In this document: one piece after another, positions 44,524-52,843 of the stretch
How positions within the stretch are numbered: the stretch's first letter is position 1
Layout: every line of letters starts with the position of its first letter
From: Candidatus Freyarchaeota archaeon
GTDB taxonomy: Archaea > Asgardarchaeota > Jordiarchaeia > Jordiarchaeales > Jordiarchaeaceae
DNA: 64,000 nucleotides
Direction: 5' to 3'
Assembly: GCA_030587365.1 (NCBI GenBank)
Contig: JAUQZE010000009.1
Coordinates: 1 to 64,000, forward strand
Position numbers and translations under genes: made by a program
Notes under the pieces: generated by a model
The model's database searches: none
The model's input: the letters and a program-made list of their open reading frames with translations, nothing else
What the model was told of the DNA's origin: nothing

Positions 44524-44982
44524 TTACTTTTCCAATAAGTTTATTTCGAGGGTACAAACTTTTCCCTTGGTTTCTATTTTAAGATGTGAAATTTCACCTA
44601 ATCCCCATGCCATGATACCGCCGGATAATATGACGCTTACAGCGCAAACGGGACAGCTACCGTATCCTAGGGATTTTACGAAGTCAGCAAGCGGGCTAAA
44701 TATGCATTCAGTTAATTTTGTGGTGAAACGTTTTCCGGAGGCAGACGTTTGTATCGCTGAGCAAGCAGGGCCGTTTTTCATAGCCGATTCGAAAAATTCT
44801 CTAGCTTCTTCTATGTTTGATGGTTTATCACCGCCAATCGTCTTGGATAGGTCGTCAATTAGGGGGGATATTACTCTGGCTGATTGGCGTGCGATTAAAT
44901 TGGGGTGTATTCCCAACTTATCCAGGGCACTCAGTATTGCTCCAAAAGTTATTGCAAAATAAAGGGGGTTAATTGAGGACAT
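44524..44982 (-). CDS. Possible V4R-like small protein (152 aa)
   Basis: A 152-residue protein with Gly/Ser/Ile-rich helices and a C-terminal half patterned like V4R domains: KLTECIFSPLADFVKSLGYG, then SCPVCAVSVILSGGIMAWG, and a final strand KGKVCTLEINLLE. Cysteines at TEC, SCPVC and KVC could form a metal site. It is 324 bases downstream of the similar Cys protein start and on the same strand, so the two may be distant relatives or partners. Function unknown. Confidence 0.5.
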   Translation of the reverse strand: MSSINPLYFAITFGAILSALDKLGIHPNLIARQSARVISPLIDDLSKTIGGDKPSNIEEAREFFESAMKNGPACSAIQTSASGKRFTTKLTECIFSPLADFVKSLGYGSCPVCAVSVILSGGIMAWGLGEISHLKIETKGKVCTLEINLLEK

Positions 44983-45299
44983 CCGTTACACCACGTCTTC
45001 TAATACTCACTAATCTAATACATATCGTTAGGTTAAACTTGTTAAAGAAATTTAATATACTTTTCCTTTGTATATTGGAAATAATGAAAAAAATAAAATC
45101 ACAATTGTTTTGAGTCAGTTGTAGTCACCAAACAAACTGAGGGAGTAAGGCACCTGCCAACTATCAATATCCACTCCCAATTTTTCCGTCCAGTTTCGAG
45201 TTTTAAGTATTCTCATCCATCTTGGTTATATTTCTTATTGCGACTGGAATACTGACTGGTATATGTTTCTACGGTATGTAAAAAATTGGAGGCGGGGCC
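44983..45299. other. Interval with a broken membrane-protein-like frame
   Basis: AT-rich upstream region of the Cys gene. On the plus strand a short frame at about 45206-45280 reads SSILVIFLIATGILTGICFYGM to a stop, a single membrane-helix-like segment immediately before the small membrane protein at 45300. This may be a separate relic or the 5' part of the same gene disrupted by a stop. Confidence 0.3.
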
Positions 45300-45632
45300 C
45301 TGAGTGTAGTGGGCCTCGTCTTCGGCAGTATAGGAATCACATTGGGAGCTTTGCTTATCATTATAGGAAATCTAGCAACAGTGTACATGGCCGTAAAAAT
45401 ACCCGTAGAAATGACCTTGGCTACCGTTTTTGAAATACCTAGACCGAATTTTCTCGTTATCTGGACAGGTTTTATGATAATGGGTTTTATCTTCATCCCG
45501 CTTGGTTCGGCTAATATAGATGCACGTTACTTGACCAACACGCCCTCAGCTTCCAATGCTTCAAGAATCTCGAGCGTCATAGGTGCGATAATTTTCCCTG
45601 CTAAAGCAATGCTCTACTACTATTCCATATGA
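45300..45632 (+). CDS. Small two-helix membrane protein
   Basis: About 107-110 residues with two clear membrane helices (LVFGSIGITLGALLIIIGNL and FLVIWTGFMIMGFIFIPLG) and a third weaker hydrophobic stretch at the C-terminus. The ATG/GTG choice is unclear: GTG at 45309 is the standard choice, but GGAGG at 45288-45292 is 16 bases away, whereas CTG at 45300 is 7 bases away, the usual spacing. No family recognised. It is transcribed alone toward the longin-like gene. Confidence 0.5.
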   Translation: MSVVGLVFGSIGITLGALLIIIGNLATVYMAVKIPVEMTLATVFEIPRPNFLVIWTGFMIMGFIFIPLGSANIDARYLTNTPSASNASRISSVIGAIIFPAKAMLYYYSI

Positions 45633-45851
45633 GTATATGCTTCAAAACAAGGGGGCTAATTGAAGTTTTTACCTCGCCCCTCATTTTATAACAAAGTTAT
45701 TAAAAATTATATTAAAAATATACTCCTTACTTTAAATTAAACGCTTTTCTTTAAAATCTAATAGTAAATCTTAACTGCAAAAAACTTTTATTTAAGATTT
45801 CTGTAATTATATTATTGAATAAATATAAAAATAAAAAAGCGGGGAAAGAAC

Positions 45852-46310
45852 TTGATTCACGCAATATACCTACTCTCAAATGAAGGCAAACCAATATTCA
45901 CCAGAGAATACTCCAAAAGCAACCTAAAAATCAGAGAACTAAGTAACTTTGTCTCCGCAATAGCAGACTTCGCCAGCCAATTCTCGGAAAAAAACAAAGA
46001 CGAAGGATTCTCCTCATTTGTCCTAGGCCAAAACGGATTCATATTCCACAGAGACACCGAATTCACAATAATTGCAGTAATCGACGCCCAACTAGACTCA
46101 TCAGATATGTCAAAAATCAAAAAGGTCTACAAAAAATTCCAAGACAAACACGACACCATCATCATAAACGGAAGAAAGGACAAAACCGAACTAGAAAACT
46201 TCGAAAACGAGGTCTTTAAAATAGTCGGAGGAAACACAGAAAGCATAATAAACTTCCAAGCCATAGAAGACCTCCTCTGGAACACAAAAAACCAACCAAA
46301 AAAAACCTAA
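45852..46310 (+). CDS. Longin-like protein (tentative), 152 aa
   Basis: The N-terminus (MIHAIYLLSNEGKPIFTREY) has the form of longin domains, which in Asgard archaea and eukaryotes work with small GTPases in membrane traffic: a beta strand with a small-molecule-like turn, then the acidic/aromatic loop. The middle (FTIIAVIDAQLDSSDMSKIK) continues an alternating strand/helix pattern. The start is TTG at 45852-45854, 5 bases after GGGGAAAG. The coding strand is strongly A/C-rich. The two small GTPases lie 5 kb away, so any link is by guild, not operon. Assignment is by eye only. Confidence 0.5.
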   Translation: MIHAIYLLSNEGKPIFTREYSKSNLKIRELSNFVSAIADFASQFSEKNKDEGFSSFVLGQNGFIFHRDTEFTIIAVIDAQLDSSDMSKIKKVYKKFQDKHDTIIINGRKDKTELENFENEVFKIVGGNTESIINFQAIEDLLWNTKNQPKKT

Positions 46311-46401
46311 AAACCAAAAAACAAACAAAAGGCACGCCTCACAACCCTAAACCTTCAAAAAGGAGGGAAAACTCGAAAAGACAAGTCCAGTTCAGTCAGG
46401 A

Positions 46402-47004
46402 CTATTTCTCCAGATTTATGATCCCACTTCTGATAATCGCCCTGGACACCAACCGAGCTGTTTTTAAGGGTTCAGGAACAGACCCCTGAAGAGTGAACTT
46501 ATTCACAACCCTAACCGCCTCCTCCCTACCCATCCCCAGATAACGGACATACACATCATAACCCGTCCGAAGTCGAACCAGCTCCCTCACCCCCAGCCTA
46601 TTATAAATTTTTAGCCTCTCCTCCCAATCCGCAAAGTATTCCTTAAAGTACTTTTCCAACCCCTCAGACTCCTCATAAGTCACACACACAAGGGGGATGC
46701 CAAGCTCACCGTAAACCCGATCCAAATCCACAATATTAAACCAACTAATCACACAACCATTCAAAAACAGATAGTTAATATCACTCCTATCCAAACCCCT
46801 GTAAACCCCAATCACGCCCTCAGTAGCATCCATTCCCCCCACAGTAATAGTGGCAAAAGCAAACCCATCAATCTGAAGATCACCCCTCATAACCACTCCT
46901 GCAAGCACAGACCTCTTACTTGTACCCTTCACAAAACTCTCCGCAATACCCAAAACTCTAACACCCAATTTCAAGAAAAAACCCCACAAACAAAAGAAAC
47001 ACAA
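46402..47004 (-). CDS. DUF99 (UPF0215) family protein
   Basis: The sequence GIAESFVKGTSKRSVLAGVV, the MRGDLQIDGFAFATITVGGM segment and DINYLFLNGCVISWFN are the conserved core of DUF99, an archaeal family with an endonuclease V-like fold; the biochemical role is not established. The catalogued start gives 200 residues; the first 10 (MCFFCLWGFF) look like untranslated or mis-started sequence and the real start may be at KLGVRVLG, around residue 12-13, for which no ATG is available. The gene is G/T-biased in its own coding strand. Confidence 0.85.
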   Translation of the reverse strand: MCFFCLWGFFLKLGVRVLGIAESFVKGTSKRSVLAGVVMRGDLQIDGFAFATITVGGMDATEGVIGVYRGLDRSDINYLFLNGCVISWFNIVDLDRVYGELGIPLVCVTYEESEGLEKYFKEYFADWEERLKIYNRLGVRELVRLRTGYDVYVRYLGMGREEAVRVVNKFTLQGSVPEPLKTARLVSRAIIRSGIINLEK

Positions 47005-47089
47005 AAAACAAACTTAAACTTTTCACCAAAACAAACGAAAAACACACTCAGAAACGAGCCCACTACTAAAAGTCGTGTTTTGCTCTCAG

Positions 47090-47428
47090 CTAAGATGTAG
47101 AAGTTACGATCCTAGTGAGAAAATTCTTAGCTTCCCAAACATTTTCATACGTCAAAACATAATCCTTTTCACCGAAATGCTTCAAACCCTCCTTAACCTT
47201 CTCCTCAGCCAAATTCAAAAGTTTCAAATTTCTATCCGGCTCGTCTTTTTTCATCCTAGGCGCAGGAGGAGAATCTCTCTCCTCTAAACCATGCAACAGA
47301 ACCAGCTTAACAAGAAAAAGCTCCAAACTAGATCGCGCCAACCAAGCCTCCAACCTCAACTCCTCAGCATCACTCACCGACCTAGCCTTACCAATATGGC
47401 TAAGCACTTCTCCCAGTAACTCTTCCAT
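47090..47428 (-). CDS. Small helical protein (112 aa), uncharacterised
   Basis: A longer frame opens at 47608, but its first 60 residues are hydrophobic and unlike the rest. The ATG at 47426-47428 (MEELLGEVLSHIGKARSVSD) gives a clean 112-residue helical protein containing Leu-rich helices (ELRLEAWLARSSLELFLVKL) and a charged linker. It could be a HEPN-like or other helical small domain, since the C-terminal half (NLAEEKVKEGLKHFGEKDYV then EAKNFLTRI) is HEPN-patterned. Neither is proven. Confidence 0.5.
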   Translation of the reverse strand: MEELLGEVLSHIGKARSVSDAEELRLEAWLARSSLELFLVKLVLLHGLEERDSPPAPRMKKDEPDRNLKLLNLAEEKVKEGLKHFGEKDYVLTYENVWEAKNFLTRIVTSTS

Positions 47429-47734
47429 AAAACCACCAAACACCGAATCAAACTTTTTTAAGACTAAACACCATAACAAAATAAACCATATAAAAATTAC
47501 TTGAAAAACCCTAAAAGAAAAAAATTTCCCATCTCCTTTCCGAGGGCTTCCATAAAATTTGATACAGCTCGTCCTTTTCGCCGTTAACACTATTAAAAAC
47601 CATTTCAACCAACACTTGCACCCGGAGGAACCTATGGAAGGACATAGAGTCTCCCCGCGGGCAGAAGAAAGTTTCTGTCTCCGTTTAAAGAAAAAGAAAA
47701 AGGTTAAAAAAAGGAGTGGAGAAAACTAGGCGAC
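47429..47734. other. Interval between the helical protein and the acyl-CoA ligase
   Basis: 306 bases of A/C-rich plus-strand sequence. A 31-codon plus-strand frame at 47634-47729 has a good ribosome site (GGAGG 5 bases before the ATG) and a basic Lys-rich end, but has no family and overlaps only non-coding sequence. I leave it uncalled. No tRNA seen. Confidence 0.3.
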
Positions 47735-49429
47735 CTATGCTTTTTGTGCCTCCTCCTCTCTCAGCACCCTTCTCAGAGTTTTACCAACCAAACTCTTGGG
47801 AAGACGCTCCCTAAACTCAATGTACCTCGGATACTTGAAAGCCGCCATCCGTTCCTTACACCAGTCCAAAATGTCATCCTCCCTGACCTTACCCTTAAAA
47901 TCGGGCTTCAAAACCACAAACACCTTTATACTCTCACCCGCGTCCGGGTCAGGCACACCAATCACGGCGGCGTCCATAACCGCCTCATGCTCAAACAAAA
48001 CCTCCTCAATCTCCCGTGGATAAACGCTGTGACCCTTGTACTTGATTATGTCCTTGGTACGATCCACAACGTAGAAATGGCCCTTCGCATCCATTCGCGC
48101 AAGGTCGCCGGTTTTCAACCACTTCACACCACCAGCCTTAAAGAACACTTTCGTTGTCTCCTCGGGGCGATTCCAGTAACCCTTCATGACCTGAGGACCG
48201 CTGACCACCAACTCACCCAGCTCACCAATAGGCAAAAACTCGTTAGTCTCCGGATCTACAATACCCGCCAGAGTATTAAGAACCGGAGGACCAATAGAAC
48301 CCGGCACGCCGTCAAAAAGCTGAGCACAACGATTATGGGTAACCGGACTGGCCTCGGTCAAACCATAGCCCTCACTAAGAGGATTACCCGATAGAGCTTC
48401 CCATTGCCTGAAAAGCTCCACAGGAGTAGGAGCCGCACCCATATTAAGATACTTCAAACAGGAAAAGTCAACCTCACGAGACTTCGGATGATTCAACAAA
48501 AAAATCAAAATAGCAGGAACCGCCATAAATGTGTTCGGCCTATATTTCTGAACCGCTTCAAGAATCGGAACCGGATCAAACTGAGTAAAACAAATACCGA
48601 GATTATTCAACAAAGCACCAGCGACAATCTCGCAGGTCTGACCATAACTGTGATACCAAGGTAATACCGAAATCGCTATTGTTCTTTCAATGCCTAATTT
48701 TTTGTTCAAGGTCTCTATGATGGGTACTACCTGCAATGCGTTGGCTAAAACGTTGTAATGGGTAAGCATTGCACCCTTAGGCAGACCGGTTGTGCCGCCC
48801 GTGTACAAGAGTACTGCTACGTCTTCTGTGGGTTTTATCTTTACCTTTGGCGGGTTGGGTGGAGTTTTCTCTATTAGTTCATCGTAGTTCAATATTTTAT
48901 CTAGGTCTTCTTTTTCGACCTGAAGCTTCCCTCCAACGATGTTGCACACGATAATATTTTTGAGTCTTGTTTCATCTTTAATCTGTTTCACAGTGTTGTA
49001 GAAAAGATCTATTGTTACTATGGTCTCTGCTCCGCTGTCTTTTAACTGATAAGCAACCTCACGGGGCACAAATAGTGGACTGATAGCGGTAACAGTAGCC
49101 CCTATTCCTTGAATGCCATAGTACGCCACCGGGAACTGGACGCAATTCGGAAGGTAAATCGCCACCACATCGCCCCTTTTCACTCCCAAGTTGTGGAGCG
49201 CAGTTGCAAATCTATCGACCAACTCCATAACCTGTTTACGGGTGTATTCCTTACCATAAAAAATCAGGCTAACTGCGTCACCGTACTTTTCTGCCGCTTC
49301 TCTGTACGCATCAGGCAAAGACTTTTTGGGAACTTTAATCTTCTGAGGGTAGCCCTCGGGATAGCTCTTTAACCAGATTTTCTTCTTAACGTAGTCTGGC
49401 AACTTACCCGACTTCTTTAATCTAAACAT
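47735..49429 (-). CDS. Acyl-CoA ligase (long-chain fatty acid-CoA ligase-like)
   Basis: AMP-forming ligase of 564 residues that activates a fatty or aromatic acid to its CoA ester through an acyl-adenylate. The P-loop motif LLYTGGTTGLPKGAM lies near residue 210, the A5 motif GYGLTEASPVTHN near 355, the A7 hinge WLKTGDLARMD near 440, and the C-terminal catalytic Lys in KSLVGKTLRRVL. A full-length FadD-like enzyme. Base composition switches within the gene near 48675: upstream coding (N-terminal) bases are A/C-biased on the coding strand and the rest is G/T-biased. It could feed the hydroxyacyl-CoA dehydrogenases. Confidence 0.92.
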   Translation of the reverse strand: MFRLKKSGKLPDYVKKKIWLKSYPEGYPQKIKVPKKSLPDAYREAAEKYGDAVSLIFYGKEYTRKQVMELVDRFATALHNLGVKRGDVVAIYLPNCVQFPVAYYGIQGIGATVTAISPLFVPREVAYQLKDSGAETIVTIDLFYNTVKQIKDETRLKNIIVCNIVGGKLQVEKEDLDKILNYDELIEKTPPNPPKVKIKPTEDVAVLLYTGGTTGLPKGAMLTHYNVLANALQVVPIIETLNKKLGIERTIAISVLPWYHSYGQTCEIVAGALLNNLGICFTQFDPVPILEAVQKYRPNTFMAVPAILIFLLNHPKSREVDFSCLKYLNMGAAPTPVELFRQWEALSGNPLSEGYGLTEASPVTHNRCAQLFDGVPGSIGPPVLNTLAGIVDPETNEFLPIGELGELVVSGPQVMKGYWNRPEETTKVFFKAGGVKWLKTGDLARMDAKGHFYVVDRTKDIIKYKGHSVYPREIEEVLFEHEAVMDAAVIGVPDPDAGESIKVFVVLKPDFKGKVREDDILDWCKERMAAFKYPRYIEFRERLPKSLVGKTLRRVLREEEAQKA

Positions 49430-49783
49430 GAGTAAAATTCACCCTAATCGCGTTCTGCGTTAATATTATTTACCGTTTTACACATTTATAAACACTATTA
49501 CCTGCAGTCGCACAATTATTTCTTCACAATTATTTTCTCCAAATACAAATGCTACCTGTTCTCGAACATGGTAGTCCTCATTCCTTCCTAACGAGAGACA
49601 CCCGGCAAAAGTTCGAGTAGAAAGAGGGACTCTTGCAGAACATTGGTTTTAGTTATTATTGGAGTGCCGTTACTATCCTCTTGCGGAGCTATTTCTTCGA
49701 TTTTAATAGAATGAATTAATTTAAGCAATCATTTTATCCTACGCTCCAATAGAGTCTGAGTGGATTTTTGAAGAAATCTATAT
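49430..49783. other. Gene-free interval downstream of the TPR gene
   Basis: 354 bases between the acyl-CoA ligase start and the TPR gene end. It includes the ligase promoter side. A short frame around 49554-49625 reads LPVLEHGSPHSFLTRDTRQK to a stop; the pieces resemble a transposase fragment but are too short to assign. A stretch near 49590-49630 (GTTCGAGT) superficially resembles a tRNA T-arm but no cloverleaf can be drawn. Confidence 0.35.
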
Positions 49784-50575
49784 CTATCTGAGCGGGTTTT
49801 CAAGCCTTGGGTCTAATTTGATTGCTTCGTCGTAGCATTTTACGGCTTCCTCATCCCTACCAAGCCCACTAAGAGCAGCACCCTTATTATACCATGCTTC
49901 GGTATACTTGGGATTTATTTTGATTGCTTCGTCGTAGCATTTTACGGCTTCCTCATCCCTACCAAGCTTATGAAGAACAAGACCTTTATTATACCATCCT
50001 TCAGTATACTCTGGGTTTATTTTGATTGCCTCGTCAAAGCATCTCATAGCCTCATCAAATCTACGAAGCCCGAGAAGAGTAGCACCTTTAAGATTCCATG
50101 CTTCAGTATACTCTGGGTTTATTTTGATTGCCTCATCGAAGCATCTCATAGCTTCCTTCACTCTACCAATCTTATTAAGAACAGCACCTTTATTATACCA
50201 TGCTTCAGCGAGCTTTGGGTTTATTTTGGTTACCTTGTCAAAGCATTTTACTGCGTCATCATGTCTACGAAGCCTACCGAGAAGAACACCTTTATTATAC
50301 CATGCTTCAGCGAGCTTTGGGTTTATTTTGGTTGCCTCGTCAAAGCATATCAAAGCTTCCTCAAATCTACCAAGATTATAGAGAGCAGCACCCTTATTAG
50401 TCCATGCGTCGTCGTCATTTGGGTTTATTTTGGTTGCCTCGTCAAAGCATCTCATAGCTTCATCGAATCTACCAAGATTATAGAGAGCAGCACCCCTATC
50501 AAGCAATTCCTTACAGTTTTCCACCATTTCAGCATCGTTTTTGTCTGGTTGAAGCTCTCCTGACACGGTATACAC
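49784..50575 (-). CDS. Tetratricopeptide repeat protein, 7 repeats
   Basis: A 263-residue protein built of seven 34-residue TPR units of the form AWYNKGAALYNLGRFEEAL with a Cys-Phe-Asp-Glu and a Lys-Ile-Asn-Pro closing. The repeats are nearly identical at the DNA level (102-base period), unusual for old TPR arrays and a sign of recent amplification or conversion. The N-terminal 25 residues and C-terminal tail (LDPRLENPLR) cap the array. TPR solenoids mediate protein contacts; no partner domain is attached, so it is probably a soluble adaptor. Confidence 0.9.
   Translation of the reverse strand: MYTVSGELQPDKNDAEMVENCKELLDRGAALYNLGRFDEAMRCFDEATKINPNDDDAWTNKGAALYNLGRFEEALICFDEATKINPKLAEAWYNKGVLLGRLRRHDDAVKCFDKVTKINPKLAEAWYNKGAVLNKIGRVKEAMRCFDEAIKINPEYTEAWNLKGATLLGLRRFDEAMRCFDEAIKINPEYTEGWYNKGLVLHKLGRDEEAVKCYDEAIKINPKYTEAWYNKGAALSGLGRDEEAVKCYDEAIKLDPRLENPLR
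49810..50520 (-). repeat. 102-bp tandem repeat encoding TPR units
   Basis: About seven tandem copies of a 102-base unit inside the TPR gene. Shared blocks such as TTTATTATACCATGCTTC and TTTATTTTGATTGC recur at 102-base intervals. Such DNA-level homogeneity makes copy-number change and assembly collapse likely. Confidence 0.6.
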
Positions 50576-50893
50576 CCCTCAATGTTCTTATTACTATTAT
50601 TAAGCTCGTTTTATTTTAAGCTTTAGTATTTCCTTCATGAGTGTTTTTTAGCTCTTCGAGCGTTTCTTCAAGTGCCAATCATATAAGTAATGTTGGCATA
50701 ATTAAGAAGAAATATAAGCCTAAACAGCAGCACAAATAATCCTCATCCAAAAAACAAATATTATCCCGTGATAATATATTTATACAAACCAAAAATTTAA
50801 ATGAAAAGGAAAGCAGAAAAGTGAGTAAGTAAACAAGAAAAAACAAACAAAACCAATCAAATTTCTAAACCATCAAATAATGGATGTGGAAAA
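50576..50893. promoter_or_regulatory. Upstream region of the first small GTPase
   Basis: 318 bases with no gene. A TATA-like GATAATATATTTATACAAA lies near 50770-50788, about 110 bases before the GTPase start, so the leader is long or a closer element is used. No Shine-Dalgarno beyond GTGG precedes the ATG. Confidence 0.35.
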
Positions 50894-51439
50894 ATGTCCA
50901 AAGAACCAAAAACAAAATCCAAAGAACTAATGTACAAAGTAATTCTAGCCGGGGACGGAGCTGTTGGCAAAACAAGCCTAATCGAAAAATTCATGACCGG
51001 AAAATTCGAAAAAGATTACAAAATGACTCTTGGAACGTCGATCTTTGCGAAGAGTCTTAGTGTTGATGGTAGTTCTGTGAAGCTTATTGTTTGGGATTTG
51101 GCTGGTCAGCCGCATTTTAAGTTTGTTAGGGCTGGTTTTTATCTTGGTGCTACCGGTGCTTTGTTAGTTTATGATGTTACTCGTAAGTCGACTCTGGAGA
51201 ATCTTGAAAACTGGAGAGCTGAGATGGAGAAGAATACTGGTGGTGATGTTTCGGCTTCTGTTGTGGTTGGTAATAAGTGTGACTTGGATAATTTGAGGGA
51301 AGTTAAGAAGGGTGAGGGTAAGGCTTATGCGGATGGAATAAATGCGCCGTTTTTTGAGACTTCAGCTAAGTCAGGTGATAATGTAGAGAATGTGTTTTTA
51401 GCGTTGGCTCGAGGTATCATTAAGTGTAAAGGTGTTTGA
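50894..51439 (+). CDS. Ras/Rab-like small GTPase
   Basis: A 181-residue GTPase with all five G motifs: G1 GDGAVGKT (20-27), G2 threonine in TLGTS near 45-48, G3 DLAGQP (68-73), G4 NKCD (127-130) and G5 ETSAK (155-159). The switch II region is the canonical DxxGQ with the activating Gln. It lacks a C-terminal prenylation box; a Cys at 178 is three residues from the end. Rab-like GTPases are abundant in Asgard archaea. The first 130 bases are A-rich and the remainder sharply G/T-rich. A second GTPase follows in the same orientation 109 bases on. Confidence 0.92.
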   Translation: MSKEPKTKSKELMYKVILAGDGAVGKTSLIEKFMTGKFEKDYKMTLGTSIFAKSLSVDGSSVKLIVWDLAGQPHFKFVRAGFYLGATGALLVYDVTRKSTLENLENWRAEMEKNTGGDVSASVVVGNKCDLDNLREVKKGEGKAYADGINAPFFETSAKSGDNVENVFLALARGIIKCKGV

Positions 51440-51548
51440 ATCCACTTTTGTTTTGTTTTTGTTGCGGGATTCTTGCTGGGGGATTTTTATTTTGTAATTT
51501 TTTGTTTAATTGTTTTGGTTAGGGTTGTTAAAATTAGTTTGTTAGGGG

Positions 51549-52088
51549 TTGTTTGGGTTGGCTGAAAGGGAATATACGTTTAAGATAGTGTTGGTTGGTG
51601 AGCCTGGGGTTGGTAAGACGAGTATTATTCGTAGATATATTCATGGTATTTTTGAGGAGAATTATAGGGCAAGTGTTGGTACGCGTATCTTTTCAAGGGA
51701 ATTGGTTGTTGATAATAAGCATGTTACTTTGAGTATTTTTGAGATTGGTGGTCAGGAGAAGTTTAGGTTTGGGGAAAATGTTCTTTATAAAGGTTCTGAT
51801 GGCGTTGTGATAGTTTTTGATATTACAAATGAAAATAGTTTTCAAGTCTTGGATGATTGGTTTTCTCAGGTTGAGTCGAATTTGGGTGAGGATGTGCCTT
51901 TAATTCTTGCTGGTAACAAGTATGATCTTGGTGGTTCTCGCAGGGTGCAAAGACAGGAGGCTCTTAGTTACACTTCAAGTCATGGAGTCGAGTATTTGGA
52001 ATCATCAGCCAAAACTGGTAAAAACGTAATAAAACTTTTTTATAGCCTCATCCAAAAAATTTTCAGTTCTCCAAAATACGGTTCATAA
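51549..52088 (+). CDS. Ras/Rab-like small GTPase with Glu in the G3 motif
   Basis: A 179-residue GTPase: G1 GEPGVGKT (17-24), G2 Thr in VGTRIF near 45, G3 EIGGQE (65-70), G4 NKYD (123-126), G5 ESSAK (151-155). In G3 the Mg-contacting Asp of DxxGQ is replaced by Glu; the Gln is kept. The start is TTG at 51549, with another TTG at 51558 as an alternative. It follows the first GTPase after a T-rich spacer (about 51480-51520, likely terminator), so may have its own promoter. It may be a slower-cycling or differently regulated paralogue. Confidence 0.9.
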   Translation: MFGLAEREYTFKIVLVGEPGVGKTSIIRRYIHGIFEENYRASVGTRIFSRELVVDNKHVTLSIFEIGGQEKFRFGENVLYKGSDGVVIVFDITNENSFQVLDDWFSQVESNLGEDVPLILAGNKYDLGGSRRVQRQEALSYTSSHGVEYLESSAKTGKNVIKLFYSLIQKIFSSPKYGS

Positions 52089-52171
52089 CTGCTGCGTTTT
52101 AATAGCGTCCTCATTTTGCTTTTTCAGGCCTCTTTTCGGTTCTACTTTTTCAGGTTTTGGATTATTCTTAC

Positions 52172-52843
52172 TTATTCTCCTTTTTGAGAATCTTGTTTTA
52201 GTGATTCCGTTATTTTTTGGACCAGGGTGTGGAATATTTTTTCTCCTTTTTCTGTGGTTGCTTTTCTGGGGTCGCCGATTACGCCTGAATTGGAAAAATT
52301 TATGGTTTTCCATCCGTCTGGGAGATGTTCTTCTGATTGGGGGTCTAGCTGAGGAATGTATTTAACTATTTCATCAGTTATTTTTTCGCTTCTCACCAAG
52401 CTGGGTTCGAGGTACAACATTAGGGAGGTTTCAATCTCACAAGCGTGACAGACTCCCCCTATCTCCGTATCTCTTACATCGTTTAGTATTTTTTTCAGAA
52501 AGTCGAACAAATCAATAAAAATTGTTTTTCCACTATTTAATCTTCGAAGTGTTGCGGTGTTACCCCCATGACTGTTGATAATGATTACCCTCTGATAATG
52601 TTCTAGTAGGGCTTCGCAGATTTCCCTAACTGTTTTGATTAGTGTTTCTGGTTGGATGCTTATTGTTCCTGGAAAATCTGCGTGTTCAAATGAAATTCCG
52701 TAGTTTAGTACGGGGAGTAAGTCCGTTTTTAATTCCGCAGCTACGGCTTCGGATAATCTTCTTACAATATAGCTGTCCGTGCCTAGGGGTAAGTGGGGTC
52801 CGTGTTGCTCTGTGCTACCGATTGGCAGTATAACCGATTCCAC
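52172..52843 (-). CDS. arfB: ArfB, formylamino-pyrimidine deformylase (creatininase family)
   Basis: Removes formate from 2-amino-5-formylamino-6-ribosylaminopyrimidin-4(3H)-one 5'-phosphate, the second step of archaeal riboflavin and F420 synthesis. At 223 residues it has the creatininase fold with a metal centre: STEQHGPHLPLGTD, INSHGGNTATL and CHACEIETSLM carry the ligands. The start is GTG immediately after the arfC stop, so the two are translationally coupled. It is the last gene of the riboflavin operon. The role is assigned by family motif plus operon context. Confidence 0.88.
   Translation of the reverse strand: MESVILPIGSTEQHGPHLPLGTDSYIVRRLSEAVAAELKTDLLPVLNYGISFEHADFPGTISIQPETLIKTVREICEALLEHYQRVIIINSHGGNTATLRRLNSGKTIFIDLFDFLKKILNDVRDTEIGGVCHACEIETSLMLYLEPSLVRSEKITDEIVKYIPQLDPQSEEHLPDGWKTINFSNSGVIGDPRKATTEKGEKIFHTLVQKITESLKQDSQKGE

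Noticed and set aside
47634..47729. A 31-codon frame with a good ribosome site
   Set aside because: It is short, basic, matches no family and is not supported by coding composition; it may be real but cannot be supported.
49590..49630. tRNA-like T-arm sequence (GTTCGAGT)
   Set aside because: No acceptor stem, anticodon arm or D-arm can be paired around it.
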